Assembly (NCBI RefSeq): GCF_028823635.1
Contig: NZ_JAPEHU010000002.1
Span: 434,001-498,000, forward strand
Length of the DNA stretch: 64,000 bases
Source: Demequina sp. B12
GTDB lineage: Bacteria; Actinomycetota; Actinomycetes; Actinomycetales; Demequinaceae
Direction of reading: 5' to 3'
Of this stretch, positions 8,767 to 17,604 are shown in pieces; within the stretch, counting starts at the first letter, position 1, and each line of letters opens with the position of its first letter. Below the pieces are notes generated by a model, which was not told where the DNA came from, searched no databases, and worked only from the letters and a program-made list of their open reading frames with translations. The translations under genes and the position numbers were made by a program.

Positions 8767-9544
8767 CACCTCACGTCGGTCTAACCCCGATGCGCGCATG
8801 TCGTTGCGCGCTCACTTACGGGAGTTCCGCAACCGGCTGATCTACGCAGCGATTGGTGTCGCGGTGTGTTCGGTCGTTGGCTGGGTCATCTACGAACCGG
8901 TCTTCGAAGCACTTCAGGCGCCCATTATTGAAGCTGCTGAAAGTCAGGACGCGCTGGTCACCGTGAACTTTGCGGGACTCGCGACCGCCTTGGACATGAA
9001 GATCAAGGTCTCACTGTTTGTGGGCGTGGCGCTCTCGTCTCCCTGGTGGCTTTATCAACTGTGGGCGTTCGTCGCTCCAGGGTTGAAGTCAAAGGAGAAG
9101 CGTTACACGATCGGCTTCCTGGCATCGGCTATTCCGTTGTTTGGTGCAGGGCTGTTTCTGGCCTGGTGGATCTATCCGCAGGCCGTTCGGATTCTCACAG
9201 GATTCACCCCCGAAGGCGGGTCGAACTTCCTGGATGCCCAGATGCTGATGAGCTTCACGATGAGGCTGTTCCTCGCCTTTGGCATTGCGTTCGTCTTTCC
9301 TGTCGTCATGGTGTTCCTGAGCTGGTCAGGCGTAGTGCGGACCCGCACGTGGCTCAAGGGCTGGCGCTGGGCAGTCATGATCATCTTCATCGCCGCGGCC
9401 ATGCTGACACCCACACCAGACGTCGTCACGATGCTGACCATGGCTGGCCCGATGGTGGCCTTGTACTTTGGTGCGATCGGCGTAGCAAGGCTTGGCGAGA
9501 GACGGCGAGACCGCAAGCGCGCCGCGGCGCTCGACGACGCATGA
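8756..9544 (+). CDS. tatC: Sec-independent protein translocase subunit TatC
   Basis: Receptor subunit of the Tat translocase, recognising twin-arginine signal peptides. The 262-residue protein is polytopic with about six membrane helices. Family motifs are MSLRAHLREFRNRLI at the cytosolic N-terminus (the conserved HLxELRxRL block), SSPWWLYQLWAFVAPGL (the P-x-x-x-x-Q-x-W-x-F-x-x-P-G-L block) and FRLFLAFG-like MRLFLAFGIAFVFPVV. The GTG start lies inside the tatA end and the stop overlaps the next gene by four bases, so translation of all three is probably coupled. The C-terminus RRRDRKRAAALDDA is cytosolic and basic. Confidence 0.95.
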   Translation: MASNTSRRSNPDARMSLRAHLREFRNRLIYAAIGVAVCSVVGWVIYEPVFEALQAPIIEAAESQDALVTVNFAGLATALDMKIKVSLFVGVALSSPWWLYQLWAFVAPGLKSKEKRYTIGFLASAIPLFGAGLFLAWWIYPQAVRILTGFTPEGGSNFLDAQMLMSFTMRLFLAFGIAFVFPVVMVFLSWSGVVRTRTWLKGWRWAVMIIFIAAAMLTPTPDVVTMLTMAGPMVALYFGAIGVARLGERRRDRKRAAALDDA

Positions 9545-10470
9545 CAAGAGTCGGGTTGGTGGCCAACCCGGCCGCCAACTCGGGTCGAGGTGGGGGAGCG
9601 GGCACGCGAGCACTGCGAGCGCTCCAAGACCGGGGCGTTGACGTCCTTGATCTGTCGGGGCCGTCGTGGTCGCGAGCGCTGAGTAACGCGCTCGACGCAC
9701 GCACCCAACTGGATGCGTTGGTGGTCGTCGGTGGAGATGGAACGGTGCACCTGGGCGTACAGGTGTGTGCGAACACCGATGTGCCCTTGGGTATCGTTCC
9801 CGCGGGTTCAGGTAATGACTTTGCATCCGTGATGAGGGCTCCGGCCGCAGACGTGAGTGACACCGTCGACTCGATTCTTGCTTCACTGCAGGAACCGACC
9901 CCTGTTGATGTGGGACAGACACGCAGGAACGACGGGCACACACGGTGGTTCGCCGGGGTCCTCTCCGCGGGAATCGACGCGGCGATCGCGGAGCGCGGTC
10001 GTCGTATGCGTTTCCCCCGTGGCTCTCTTAAGTACAAGGCTGCCGTGGTGGGAGAGTTGCCGGTCTTTCGCCCCTATGACATCGACATCCATGCGTCACT
10101 TGACGGGCACACGGTGTACGCGCACTCGCAGTCGTGCACCCTGGTGGCAATCTCCAACTCTGGGTTGCTCGGCGGCGGAATTCCGATCAGCCCCAAGTCG
10201 TCGGTGACGGACGGCGCGCTCGAACTGGTCATTGCCGATGCTTTGACAAGGAGAGAGATCGTGGGGATCTTTCCCGCTCTGTTGAGGGGCGCACACATCG
10301 ATGACCCGCGCGTGCAGGTGATCTCCGCAGACCAGGTCACGATTGCGCCCTCTCGAGGCGGCACCTTACCGCCGGTGGCGTCTGCGGACGGGGAACCCAT
10401 CGGGCATCTGCCTGTTGACGTCCGTGTCCTCCCGGGTGGCTTGCGACTGCTCGGTCTGCAACGGCATTAG
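9541..10470 (+). CDS. Diacylglycerol kinase-family lipid kinase (DagK/YegS type)
   Basis: Likely phosphorylates diacylglycerol or a related lipid with ATP to recycle it into phospholipid synthesis at the membrane. The ATG at 9541 overlaps the tatC stop, giving a 309-residue protein; the frame is open far upstream but only as an antisense-free shadow of tatC. Motifs are VGLVANPAANSGRG at the N-terminus, the catalytic GGDGTVHLG (64-72) and PAGSGNDFAS. The C-terminal domain carries SADGEPIGHLPVDVRVLP, where the conserved Asp-Gly-Glu contributes to magnesium binding. Substrate specificity (diacylglycerol, sphingoid or other) cannot be read from the sequence. Confidence 0.88.
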   Translation: MTRVGLVANPAANSGRGGGAGTRALRALQDRGVDVLDLSGPSWSRALSNALDARTQLDALVVVGGDGTVHLGVQVCANTDVPLGIVPAGSGNDFASVMRAPAADVSDTVDSILASLQEPTPVDVGQTRRNDGHTRWFAGVLSAGIDAAIAERGRRMRFPRGSLKYKAAVVGELPVFRPYDIDIHASLDGHTVYAHSQSCTLVAISNSGLLGGGIPISPKSSVTDGALELVIADALTRREIVGIFPALLRGAHIDDPRVQVISADQVTIAPSRGGTLPPVASADGEPIGHLPVDVRVLPGGLRLLGLQRH

Positions 10471-10480
10471 CCTGGCTTGC

Positions 10481-13222
10481 ATGACTTCCCCCGCCGAGCG
10501 ATACGCGTCTGCACGCGCACGGGCCAAGCGTCCCGACCTCACCGCATTCGAGGAAACGCTGTCGTTCCCGCTGGACCCCTTTCAACGCGAAGCGTGTGAG
10601 GCCGTTGCCGATGGTCGGTCGGTACTTGTAGCGGCCCCCACCGGGGCAGGTAAGACCTTGGTGGGTGAGTTTGCCGTCAAGCACGCGTATGAGCGAGGCG
10701 AGAAGGCCTTCTACACCACACCTATCAAGGCGCTCAGCAATCAGAAGTTCCACGACCTTCAGCGGGTCTACGGCGACGACAACGTGGGCCTCCTGACAGG
10801 TGACACGTCGATCAACTCCAATGCGCCCATCGTCGTCATGACGACCGAGGTCTTGCGCAACATGATCTATGCCGGATCCAGCACTCTCCACACGCTGGGG
10901 GCTGTGGTCCTTGATGAGGTCCACTACCTCGCCGACAGGTTCCGCGGCTCCGTGTGGGAAGAAGTCATCATCCACCTGGGTCCGCGTACTGCGTTGATTG
11001 CTTTGTCTGCCACGGTGTCCAACGCTGAGGAGTTCGGCGCCTGGCTGACTGAGGTCCGCGGTGACACCGCTGTGGTGGTGTCGGAGCATCGGCCGGTCCC
11101 GCTGTGGCCCCACGTTCTGGTGAGGGAAGGCATCTTCGATCTCTACGGGCCCGGTGTTGATCCGCAGGATCCCGGAGTTAACCCTGCGGTCAATCCCGAA
11201 CTCATCGCCGCGACCAAGCGTGACCGTTTTGATGGCTCTCGGCATCGTGGCAGGCCCTCACGTGGGGGGCGCCGTCCTCAGGGCCGCAGGGCTCCGCCGC
11301 GGTTCGCGGTGATTGATGTCCTCGACCGCCAAGGGCTGCTACCCGCCATCGTGTTTGTGTTCTCGAGGGCAGGGTGCGAGGACGCTGTGGACCAAGTCCG
11401 CGCCGCTGGTCTCGCGTTGACGACTGAGGAAGAGCAGCGTGAGATCGCTCGCATCGTCGACGAGCGCTGTGCCGCTATCCCATCGGCGGACTTGGGGGCC
11501 CTGGGATTCCTGCGCTGGCGCGACTCGCTTGAAGCCGGCATTGCCGCTCATCATGCTGGCATGATCCCGTTGTTCAAGGAGGTGGTCGAGGAGTTGTTCT
11601 CCGCGGGCCTCCTGAAGGTCGTCTACGCTACCGAGACGCTTGCGCTGGGCATCAACATGCCCGCCCGTTCGGTGGTGCTCGAGAAGCTGGTCAAGTGGGA
11701 TGGTCAAGGCCACAAGGACCTGACAGCGGGGGAGTACACGCAGCTCACGGGCCGCGCTGGTCGCCGTGGGATCGACATCGAGGGCCACGCGGTCGTCGTG
11801 GAGCACCCCGGGTTCGACGCCACTCAGTTGGGCCGTCTCGCTTCCCGTCGCACCTACCCACTGGTGTCGAGTTTCTCCCCGTCGTACAACATGGCGATCA
11901 ACCTGGTGGCGCAGTCCGGTGTGGAAACCGCTCGCGAACTGCTGGAGCTGTCGTTTGCCCAGTATCAAGCGGACCAAACCGTGGTGGGCAAAGCGCGACG
12001 AGTTCGCGAACTCGAGAAGACGCTCGCCGGGTATGGGGAGTCCGTGACTTGTGACCAGGGCGACTTCATGGAGTATGCGGCCTTGCGTGAACGTATCAAC
12101 CGTGCGCAGAAAGAAGCGTCGCGGGCCGTGAAGCGCGAAAGGCGAGATGCAGGGGTGGAGACCCTCTCTCAACTCCGCAGGGGTGATGTGGTGTCGATCG
12201 CTTCAGGAAAGCGTGCGGGACTTGCGGTTGTCGTTCTCCCCGACCATCACGCGCATACGCCACGCCCCACCGTCATTACCCATCACGCCCGTTCAGTTCG
12301 GCTCTCCATTGCAGACCTTCCCGCCGGTGTGGAAGTGGTGGGTGCGATCCGTGTGCCCAAGAAAGTGGATTCACGGAACGCACAGCAGCGCCGCGAACTG
12401 GCGCAGGTGATGAACAATGCGAAGGACACTTTCGAACTACCGTCGCGACGTCGTGCCCAGCCCGCGTCCGGTCAGCAATTGCGAGATGACCAGATCGACA
12501 GCTTGCGCCGCCAGCTGCGGGCGCATCCCTGTCACGGCTGTCCCGACAGGGAGCAGCATGCGCGTTGGGCTGAGCGCTACCACCGGACTCTTCGGGATCG
12601 CGACCGCCTCGTGCGCGAGATCTCGCGCACGACCGGCTCCATTGCGACGATCTTTGACAGGCGCTGCGCTGTGCTGCGTGACCTGGGCTACCTCGAAGGG
12701 GATGGCACGCAGACCGCGGTGACGGAGTCCGGCGGGCTGATGAAGCGGCTGTACTCAGAGAACGACCTCGTCATCGCCGAATGCCTGCGTCAAGGAATCT
12801 GGCAGGAGCTTCACGCTCCCGCACTCGCTGCCGTCGTGTCCAGCCTGCTATATAACGGCCGCCGCGAGGACGACATGAGATCCCCCAAGATCCCGGGTGG
12901 GCCTTCGGGCGTCTTGGGGAGAGCGCTGCGGGATTCTGTTCGAGTGTGGTCGCACGTCGATGATCTTCAGCATGCGCATAAGCTGCCGGAAGCACCCGCA
13001 CCACACTGGGGCATGGTGAGCGCCATCCATGCCTGGGCGCAAGGCAAGACACTCGACGTTGCACTCAAGGACGCGGACATCGCGCCGGGTGACATGGTGC
13101 GGTGGTGCAAGCAAGTCATCGACGTCCTCGATCAGATCGCACAGGTGGCCCCCACAGAAATCCTTCGCAGTCGTGCGCACAGCGCCATCGAAGCGATGAG
13201 GCGTGGCGTCGTTGCTTACTGA
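10481..13222 (+). CDS. helY: Ski2/Mtr4-like superfamily 2 helicase HelY
   Basis: A DExH-box ATP-dependent RNA helicase of the actinobacterial HelY group, probably acting in RNA processing or decay in the cytosol. The 913-residue protein begins ten bases after the lipid kinase; the longer upstream frame is a shadow of that gene. Motifs: Walker A APTGAGKT (52-59), TTPIKALSNQK, DEVH at 145-148, SATVSN, then the second RecA fold with AHHAGMIP, ATETLALGINMPA and QLTGRAGRRG. The C-terminal half has the group's cysteine motif CHGCPDREQHARW and a helical DSHCT domain. Its position after tatC is typical for this phylum. Confidence 0.9.
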   Translation: MTSPAERYASARARAKRPDLTAFEETLSFPLDPFQREACEAVADGRSVLVAAPTGAGKTLVGEFAVKHAYERGEKAFYTTPIKALSNQKFHDLQRVYGDDNVGLLTGDTSINSNAPIVVMTTEVLRNMIYAGSSTLHTLGAVVLDEVHYLADRFRGSVWEEVIIHLGPRTALIALSATVSNAEEFGAWLTEVRGDTAVVVSEHRPVPLWPHVLVREGIFDLYGPGVDPQDPGVNPAVNPELIAATKRDRFDGSRHRGRPSRGGRRPQGRRAPPRFAVIDVLDRQGLLPAIVFVFSRAGCEDAVDQVRAAGLALTTEEEQREIARIVDERCAAIPSADLGALGFLRWRDSLEAGIAAHHAGMIPLFKEVVEELFSAGLLKVVYATETLALGINMPARSVVLEKLVKWDGQGHKDLTAGEYTQLTGRAGRRGIDIEGHAVVVEHPGFDATQLGRLASRRTYPLVSSFSPSYNMAINLVAQSGVETARELLELSFAQYQADQTVVGKARRVRELEKTLAGYGESVTCDQGDFMEYAALRERINRAQKEASRAVKRERRDAGVETLSQLRRGDVVSIASGKRAGLAVVVLPDHHAHTPRPTVITHHARSVRLSIADLPAGVEVVGAIRVPKKVDSRNAQQRRELAQVMNNAKDTFELPSRRRAQPASGQQLRDDQIDSLRRQLRAHPCHGCPDREQHARWAERYHRTLRDRDRLVREISRTTGSIATIFDRRCAVLRDLGYLEGDGTQTAVTESGGLMKRLYSENDLVIAECLRQGIWQELHAPALAAVVSSLLYNGRREDDMRSPKIPGGPSGVLGRALRDSVRVWSHVDDLQHAHKLPEAPAPHWGMVSAIHAWAQGKTLDVALKDADIAPGDMVRWCKQVIDVLDQIAQVAPTEILRSRAHSAIEAMRRGVVAY

Positions 13223-13279
13223 CAAGGGCCGTGCGTCGCGCCTCACGGCGCCACGCGGGACGGAAAGTAGGCTGAACCG

Positions 13280-14818
13280 GTGCTGATCGCCGCTACCCGC
13301 AACCTGTTCCTTGCCGTCCTAGGTGGGCTCGCCGTCAACGCTGCTTTCCCTGACTGGGGATGGTGGCCAGCCGCATACGCGGGCGTCGCACTGCTCTGGC
13401 TCGCCCTTCGAGAAGCCACCCCGTGGCGGGCCTTCCTTCTCACCTGGGCCTTCGGTATCGCGTTTTTGCTCCCGCATGTGTACTGGGCGTACACCTCAGT
13501 CGGGCTAGTGCCGTGGATTGCGTTGTCGATCGCAGAGGGGGCGTTCATCGGCCTGTTCGGTCTGGGATGGTCGCTCGTGAGGCGAGCCCCGTCTCGGCAC
13601 ACTGACGTGCCGTGGTGGTCGCCCGCTGTCTTTGGCTTGTTGTGGGTAGGCATGGAGCAGGTGCGCTCCATGATTCCGTTTGGGGGGTTCCCGTGGGGAA
13701 GGATCGCGTTTTCCCAGTCCGACTTGCCGGTGGCGAGACTTGCCTGGCTTGGGGGCGTGCCGCTGACCGGCCTTGTGGTCGTCACGGCCGGCGCAGCATT
13801 AGGCCTAGGGATCGAGGTCCTGATACGGCGCCGAATGGTCTTGGGGCTCGCAGCACCGCTCGCTGGCGGCACGCTACTCATGACGGGCCTGCTCATTCCA
13901 CTTGATACCCAGGCCACCGAGGGCACACTCAACGCTGGTTTCGTACAAGGCAATGTGCCCAATGCAGGCTTGGATGCGTTCGCCCAAGCTCGGCAAGTCA
14001 CGCAGAACCATCGAGACGGCACCTTCGCCCTGATGGACTCTGATCCGGGACCGCTGGACGTGGTCGTGTGGCCAGAGAACGCTGCTGACTACGATCCGCG
14101 AACGGATGCCGAGTCCGCAACGATGGTGGACGCCGCTGCACAGGCGGCGGGCGTTCCTATCTTCCTGGGGACCAACGACTTTTCGCCGGAGGAAGGCCGC
14201 TACAACACCTCGTTGCTGTGGGCACCGGGTGGTGACGTCTTGGACACCTACTCCAAACAACGGCCCGCACCGTTTGCCGAGTATGTGCCGATGCGCGACT
14301 TCGTCAGTCATTTCTCCGACGCTGTCGACCTGGTACGTACGGAGGTGATTCCTGGTGAGGGTCCTGCGACCGTGACCCTTCCGGTCGAGTCCGTGGGCCG
14401 CGATGTAGAGGTGGGCACCATCATCTGTTTTGAGGTGGCCTACGATCCGATCGTCACGGAAGCGGTGGCCGCTGGTGCAGAGGTGCTGTTTGTCCAGACG
14501 AACAATGCGAACTTTGGTCTCACCGCAGAGTCCACTCAGCAACTCCAGATGACGCAGTTCCGTGCAATCGAGACGGGCCGCGCGACGGTTCAGATCTCTA
14601 CGGTGGGCGTTTCCGGAGTCGTTGCTCCCAACGGTCGGATTGTGGAAACCACCGGGTTGTTCACAGCTGAACAGATGTATGCCCAGTTACCGCTACGCTC
14701 AGAGATCACTCCTGCCGTGCAGTGGCGGCACGTCTGGCAATGGGGATTCCTGCTGGTTCCCGTGCTACTCGTGGGCGTCGCAACGGTGCGAACGGTCAAA
14801 GAGAGGTACGACTGGTGA
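13280..14818 (+). CDS. lnt: Apolipoprotein N-acyltransferase
   Basis: Adds the third acyl chain to the N-terminal cysteine of lipoproteins in the membrane. The 512-residue protein has an N-terminal block of membrane helices (about 1-215), a nitrilase-like catalytic domain facing outside (about 220-475) and one C-terminal helix. The catalytic triad is visible: Glu266 in VWPENAAD, Lys326 in YSKQRPAPFAEYVP and Cys383 in IICFEVAYD. The start is GTG at 13280, 57 bases after helY. Its stop overlaps ppm1 by four bases. In Mycobacterium tuberculosis these two functions are fused in one protein (Ppm1); here they are separate but coupled. Confidence 0.95.
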   Translation: MLIAATRNLFLAVLGGLAVNAAFPDWGWWPAAYAGVALLWLALREATPWRAFLLTWAFGIAFLLPHVYWAYTSVGLVPWIALSIAEGAFIGLFGLGWSLVRRAPSRHTDVPWWSPAVFGLLWVGMEQVRSMIPFGGFPWGRIAFSQSDLPVARLAWLGGVPLTGLVVVTAGAALGLGIEVLIRRRMVLGLAAPLAGGTLLMTGLLIPLDTQATEGTLNAGFVQGNVPNAGLDAFAQARQVTQNHRDGTFALMDSDPGPLDVVVWPENAADYDPRTDAESATMVDAAAQAAGVPIFLGTNDFSPEEGRYNTSLLWAPGGDVLDTYSKQRPAPFAEYVPMRDFVSHFSDAVDLVRTEVIPGEGPATVTLPVESVGRDVEVGTIICFEVAYDPIVTEAVAAGAEVLFVQTNNANFGLTAESTQQLQMTQFRAIETGRATVQISTVGVSGVVAPNGRIVETTGLFTAEQMYAQLPLRSEITPAVQWRHVWQWGFLLVPVLLVGVATVRTVKERYDW

Positions 14819-15558
14819 GCGGCACCCTTGTCATCATTCCCACGTACAACGAGCGCGACTCGTTGCCCGTCCAAATCGATGGTGTGCGCGCGGCAGCGCC
14901 TGACGTCGACATCCTTGTGGCGGACGACAACTCGCCGGACGGCACGGGGGAGTGGGCCGATGCTCGGGCTGCGGAAGACTCACACGTCCACGTGCTTCAC
15001 CGACCGGGCAAGCAGGGTCTGGGCGCGGCCTACTTGGCAGGATTCGCGTGGGGACTTGAACGTGGTTACGACATCCTTGTGGAAATGGACGCCGACGGCT
15101 CTCATCGCGCACAGGACTTGCCCGATGTGCTGGCGGCACCTGGCGACTGGGACCTTGCCATCGGTTCACGCTGGGTCAAGGGCGGCTCGGTCGTGAACTG
15201 GCCCAAGCATCGGCTAGCGCTTTCTACCGGTGCGAACACGTATGTGCGCCTCATGCTGGGTCTCCACGTCAAGGACGCGACCGCAGGCTTCCGCGCGTAC
15301 ACCGCGGACGTGCTGCGCTCGTTGGATCTGGCGACTGTCGAGTCGCAGGGGTACTGCTTTCAAATCGACATGGCGTGGCGTGTGGTGAAGGCCGGTGGCA
15401 CAGTCGTCGAGGTGCCGATCACGTTTGTTGAGCGTGAGCAAGGTGTGTCAAAGATGAGTGGCGCCATCATCCGTGAGGCCTTGGTGAAGACCACCGTGTG
15501 GGGAATGAAAGAACGCACGGCGCAAGTGCGCCGTGCGTTCAGTCGCCGTACTTCTTGA
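14815..15558 (+). CDS. ppm1: Polyprenol-phosphate mannosyltransferase (Ppm1/DPM1 family)
   Basis: Transfers mannose from GDP-mannose to polyprenyl phosphate, supplying mannose donors for lipoglycans and protein O-mannosylation. The 247-residue protein is a GT2-family GT-A fold enzyme without membrane helices. It has IIPTYNERDSL, VADDNSPDGTG, the metal-binding EMDADGSH and the C-terminal block EVPITFVEREQGVSKMS. The GTG at 14815 overlaps the lnt stop, so membrane anchoring may come from interaction with Lnt. It ends one base before the convergent rbpA gene. Confidence 0.9.
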   Translation: MSGTLVIIPTYNERDSLPVQIDGVRAAAPDVDILVADDNSPDGTGEWADARAAEDSHVHVLHRPGKQGLGAAYLAGFAWGLERGYDILVEMDADGSHRAQDLPDVLAAPGDWDLAIGSRWVKGGSVVNWPKHRLALSTGANTYVRLMLGLHVKDATAGFRAYTADVLRSLDLATVESQGYCFQIDMAWRVVKAGGTVVEVPITFVEREQGVSKMSGAIIREALVKTTVWGMKERTAQVRRAFSRRTS

Positions 15559-15559
15559 A

Positions 15560-15898
15560 CTACGAGCCCAGGCGTCCTGCCCGGAGCAGTTGCAGGCGCT
15601 CGTCGAGGAGTTCCTCCAACTCGGGGATCGTGCGGCGTTCGAGCAGCATGTCCCAGTGGGTGCGTTGCGTCTTCTCTTCGGTCTCTTGTGGGCGGTCGCC
15701 GTCACGCAAGAGCGCGAGTGCGCCACAGTGGCACTCCCACGACAGCGGGACGTCAGCTTCCACCGAGAACGGCAGAGTAAGGATGTGCCCATTGGGGCAG
15801 TCGTAGTGGACATCGCGGCGCTCTGCCAGTTCGGCGTGAGCGGGGGTCTCCATGCTTTGTGTTCCCAAACGCATGCCGCGCAATGCTCGATCAGCCAT
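15560..15898 (-). CDS. rbpA: RNA polymerase-binding protein RbpA
   Basis: Binds the housekeeping sigma factor and RNA polymerase and stabilises open promoter complexes; found only in Actinomycetota. The 112-residue protein has the N-terminal tail, a core domain with YDCPNGH and WECHCG, a basic linker and the sigma-interacting C-terminal helices (THWDMLLERRTIPELEELL). The ribosome-binding site GGGAGG lies five bases before the ATG. It is convergent with ppm1, leaving only one base between the stop codons. A SigR/SigH-type promoter is placed upstream (separate entry), which fits rbpA regulation in Streptomyces and mycobacteria. Confidence 0.95.
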   Translation of the reverse strand: MADRALRGMRLGTQSMETPAHAELAERRDVHYDCPNGHILTLPFSVEADVPLSWECHCGALALLRDGDRPQETEEKTQRTHWDMLLERRTIPELEELLDERLQLLRAGRLGS

Positions 15899-15944
15899 GT
15901 CAGCCTCCCTACAAGTGTTCAGGCGGGGTATGCCTGCTACTGAG

Positions 15945-15974
15945 GGGAACGAGTCTGGTAGGCGTTATGTTCCC
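15945..15974 (-). promoter_or_regulatory. SigR/SigH-type stress promoter in front of rbpA
   Basis: Read on the minus strand, GGGAAC (15974-15969) is followed by 18 bases and then GTTCCC (15950-15945). This matches the GGAA(T/C)-N18-19-GTT consensus of the actinobacterial thiol-stress sigma factors SigR/SigH. The expected transcription start is about 40 bases before the rbpA ATG. The two hexamers are also a perfect inverted repeat, so a repressor site is an alternative reading. Upstream on the same side are a 12-bp palindrome GGAGAATTCTCC (15981-15992) and two weak hairpins (15991-16011 and 16011-16026) of unknown role, possibly the end of the acr3 transcript. Confidence 0.65.
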
Positions 15975-16033
15975 GTTGCCGGAGAATTCTCCTCGACTCT
16001 GTTTATCGAGGTAACTTGCCGGTTACTGTGACG

Positions 16034-17131
16034 CTAGCGCGTTTCCTCAACACGCGCATCAGGAGCGGTTTCAGGGACGCGCTGCGGGAACAGACGGGGG
16101 CGGAGCCAGAGCGTGACGTAGACCAACCCCACGAGCACGGGCACCTCAATGAGGGGCCCGACCACACCGGCTAGCGCTTCACCGGACGCCGCTCCAAATG
16201 TGCCGATCGCCACCGCGATCGCAAGCTCGAAGTTGTTGCCGGCCGCGGTGAACGCGAGCGTGGTGGTGCGGGCATAGCCCAGCCCTAGTGCGCGTCCCGT
16301 GACCATGCCGACGCCCCACATGATGGCAAAGTAGGCCAGCAGCGGAACGGCGATTCGCGCGACATCCCACGGGTGAGCAACGACCTGCTCGCCCTGCAAT
16401 GCGAACAGCAACACGATGGTGAACAGCAGTCCGTACAACGCCCAGGGGCCTACGCGGGGCAGAAACGTCTCCTCGTACCATTCGCGTCCCTTGGCGCGTT
16501 CACCCAGCGCACGGGACGCAAAGCCGGCCGCGAGCGGTATGCCCAAGAAGATCAGGACGTTGAGGGCAATCGTGCCAATGGATGCGTCAAGGCCTTGGGT
16601 GTCCCACCCCAGCCAGCCCGGCAGGACGGTGAGATAGAACCAACCAAGAAGCGAAAACGCGACTACCTGGAACACGGAGTTGATGGCAACCAAAACTGCG
16701 GCGGCCTCCCGGTCGCCGCAGGCAAGGTCGTTCCAAATGACCACCATGGCGATGCATCGCGCGAGTCCCACGATGATGAGGCCGGTGCGGTACTCGGGAA
16801 GATCGGGCAGGAAAGTCCACGCCAGAGTGAACATGACGGCGGGGCCCACCAGCCAGTTCAGAACGAGCGACGAGGTCAGTAGCCGCTTGTCGCCGGTGAC
16901 GGCAGCGACTTTGTCGTAGCGAACCTTCGCCAGGACCGGGTACATCATGACGAGCAGCCCGAGCGCAATGGGGATCGAGATTCCGCCTACTTCAAGCGCT
17001 TCGAGTGCTTGCGAGACCTGCGGCACAAAGTGCCCCAGGGCAACGCCGCCCACCATGGCCAGACCGATCCACAAGGGTAGCCATCGGTCCAACGTGGACA
17101 AGCGTGAGGGTGCTACCTGCGTGACCGTCAT
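16034..17131 (-). CDS. acr3: Arsenite efflux transporter Acr3
   Basis: Exports arsenite (and possibly antimonite) across the cytoplasmic membrane, driven by the proton gradient. The 365-residue protein has about ten membrane helices in the bile acid/sodium symporter-like fold. The essential cysteine of the family is Cys126 in GLARCIAMVVIWNDLACG, and the conserved glutamate is in AAGNNFELAIAVAIG in the ninth helix. Its start overlaps the arsC stop by four bases, so the two are one operon transcribed from the ars control region near 17,550. Confidence 0.95.
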   Translation of the reverse strand: MTVTQVAPSRLSTLDRWLPLWIGLAMVGGVALGHFVPQVSQALEALEVGGISIPIALGLLVMMYPVLAKVRYDKVAAVTGDKRLLTSSLVLNWLVGPAVMFTLAWTFLPDLPEYRTGLIIVGLARCIAMVVIWNDLACGDREAAAVLVAINSVFQVVAFSLLGWFYLTVLPGWLGWDTQGLDASIGTIALNVLIFLGIPLAAGFASRALGERAKGREWYEETFLPRVGPWALYGLLFTIVLLFALQGEQVVAHPWDVARIAVPLLAYFAIMWGVGMVTGRALGLGYARTTTLAFTAAGNNFELAIAVAIGTFGAASGEALAGVVGPLIEVPVLVGLVYVTLWLRPRLFPQRVPETAPDARVEETR

Positions 17132-17532
17132 GAGAGCAGGTCAGCGAGAAGAGCTTCGACTCGGCCCTTGATGTCGTCGCGAATCGGGCGGACGCTATCG
17201 ATGCCCTGGCCGGCTGGGTCATCAAGCTTCCAGTCCTCGTAGCGCTTTCCGGGGTAGAACGGGCATGCGTCGCCGCATCCCATGGTGATGACCGCGTCAG
17301 AGGCCTCGACGGCTTCGGGTGTGAGGACCTTTGGTTGTTCTTCGCGGATGTCGATTCCTTCTTCAAGCATTGCCTCGACGGCCACGGGGTTGATCTGGTC
17401 CGCGGGCATGGAGCCGGCAGAACGTACCTCGACGGCGCCGCCAGAAAGGTGACGCATGTACCCGGCGGCCATTTGGGACCGGCCGGCGTTGTGGATGCAA
17501 ACGAAGATGACTGAGGGCTTGTTTTCGCTCAT
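17128..17532 (-). CDS. arsC: Arsenate reductase, low-molecular-weight phosphatase fold
   Basis: Reduces arsenate to arsenite for export by Acr3. The 134-residue protein has the phosphatase loop VCIHNAGRSQ (CX5R form, nucleophile Cys12) and a second site MGCGDACPFYPGKRYEDW with Cys86 and Cys90, followed by the DDPAGQG loop. Three cysteines allow either a thioredoxin-type disulfide cascade or the mycothiol/mycoredoxin route known in Corynebacterium; the sequence alone does not decide. A thioredoxin gene sits next to arsM at 53 kb. The ATG has no clear ribosome-binding site, and a candidate promoter places transcription start at the ATG. Confidence 0.93.
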   Translation of the reverse strand: MSENKPSVIFVCIHNAGRSQMAAGYMRHLSGGAVEVRSAGSMPADQINPVAVEAMLEEGIDIREEQPKVLTPEAVEASDAVITMGCGDACPFYPGKRYEDWKLDDPAGQGIDSVRPIRDDIKGRVEALLADLLS

Positions 17533-17538
17533 GAGGCA

Positions 17539-17598
17539 AGCATGGCCTCAACATTGACACCTGTCAATATTGAACGAAATCAATGGTTCATGTACTGT
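17539..17598. promoter_or_regulatory. Divergent ars promoter/operator with ArsR-type dyad
   Basis: ATTGACACCTGTCAAT (17553-17568) is an inverted repeat with perfect 7-bp arms around CC; a second palindrome TCAATATTGA overlaps it (17565-17574 approx.). For arsR (plus strand): -35 TTGAAC 17570-17575, 17-base spacer, -10 TACTGT 17593-17598, six bases before the ATG. For arsC-acr3 (minus strand): -35 TTGACA over 17567-17562, 17-base spacer, -10 CATGCT over 17544-17539, again six bases from the ATG. Both transcripts would be leaderless, and the dyad covers both -35 regions, which fits repression by ArsR. Confidence 0.72.
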
Positions 17599-17604
17599 CT
17601 GGAC

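Noticed and set aside
9046-9540. Long N-terminal extension in front of the lipid kinase frame
   Set aside because: It runs antiparallel-free over tatC, has no conserved sequence, and the ATG at 9541 overlaps the tatC stop as in neighbouring genes.
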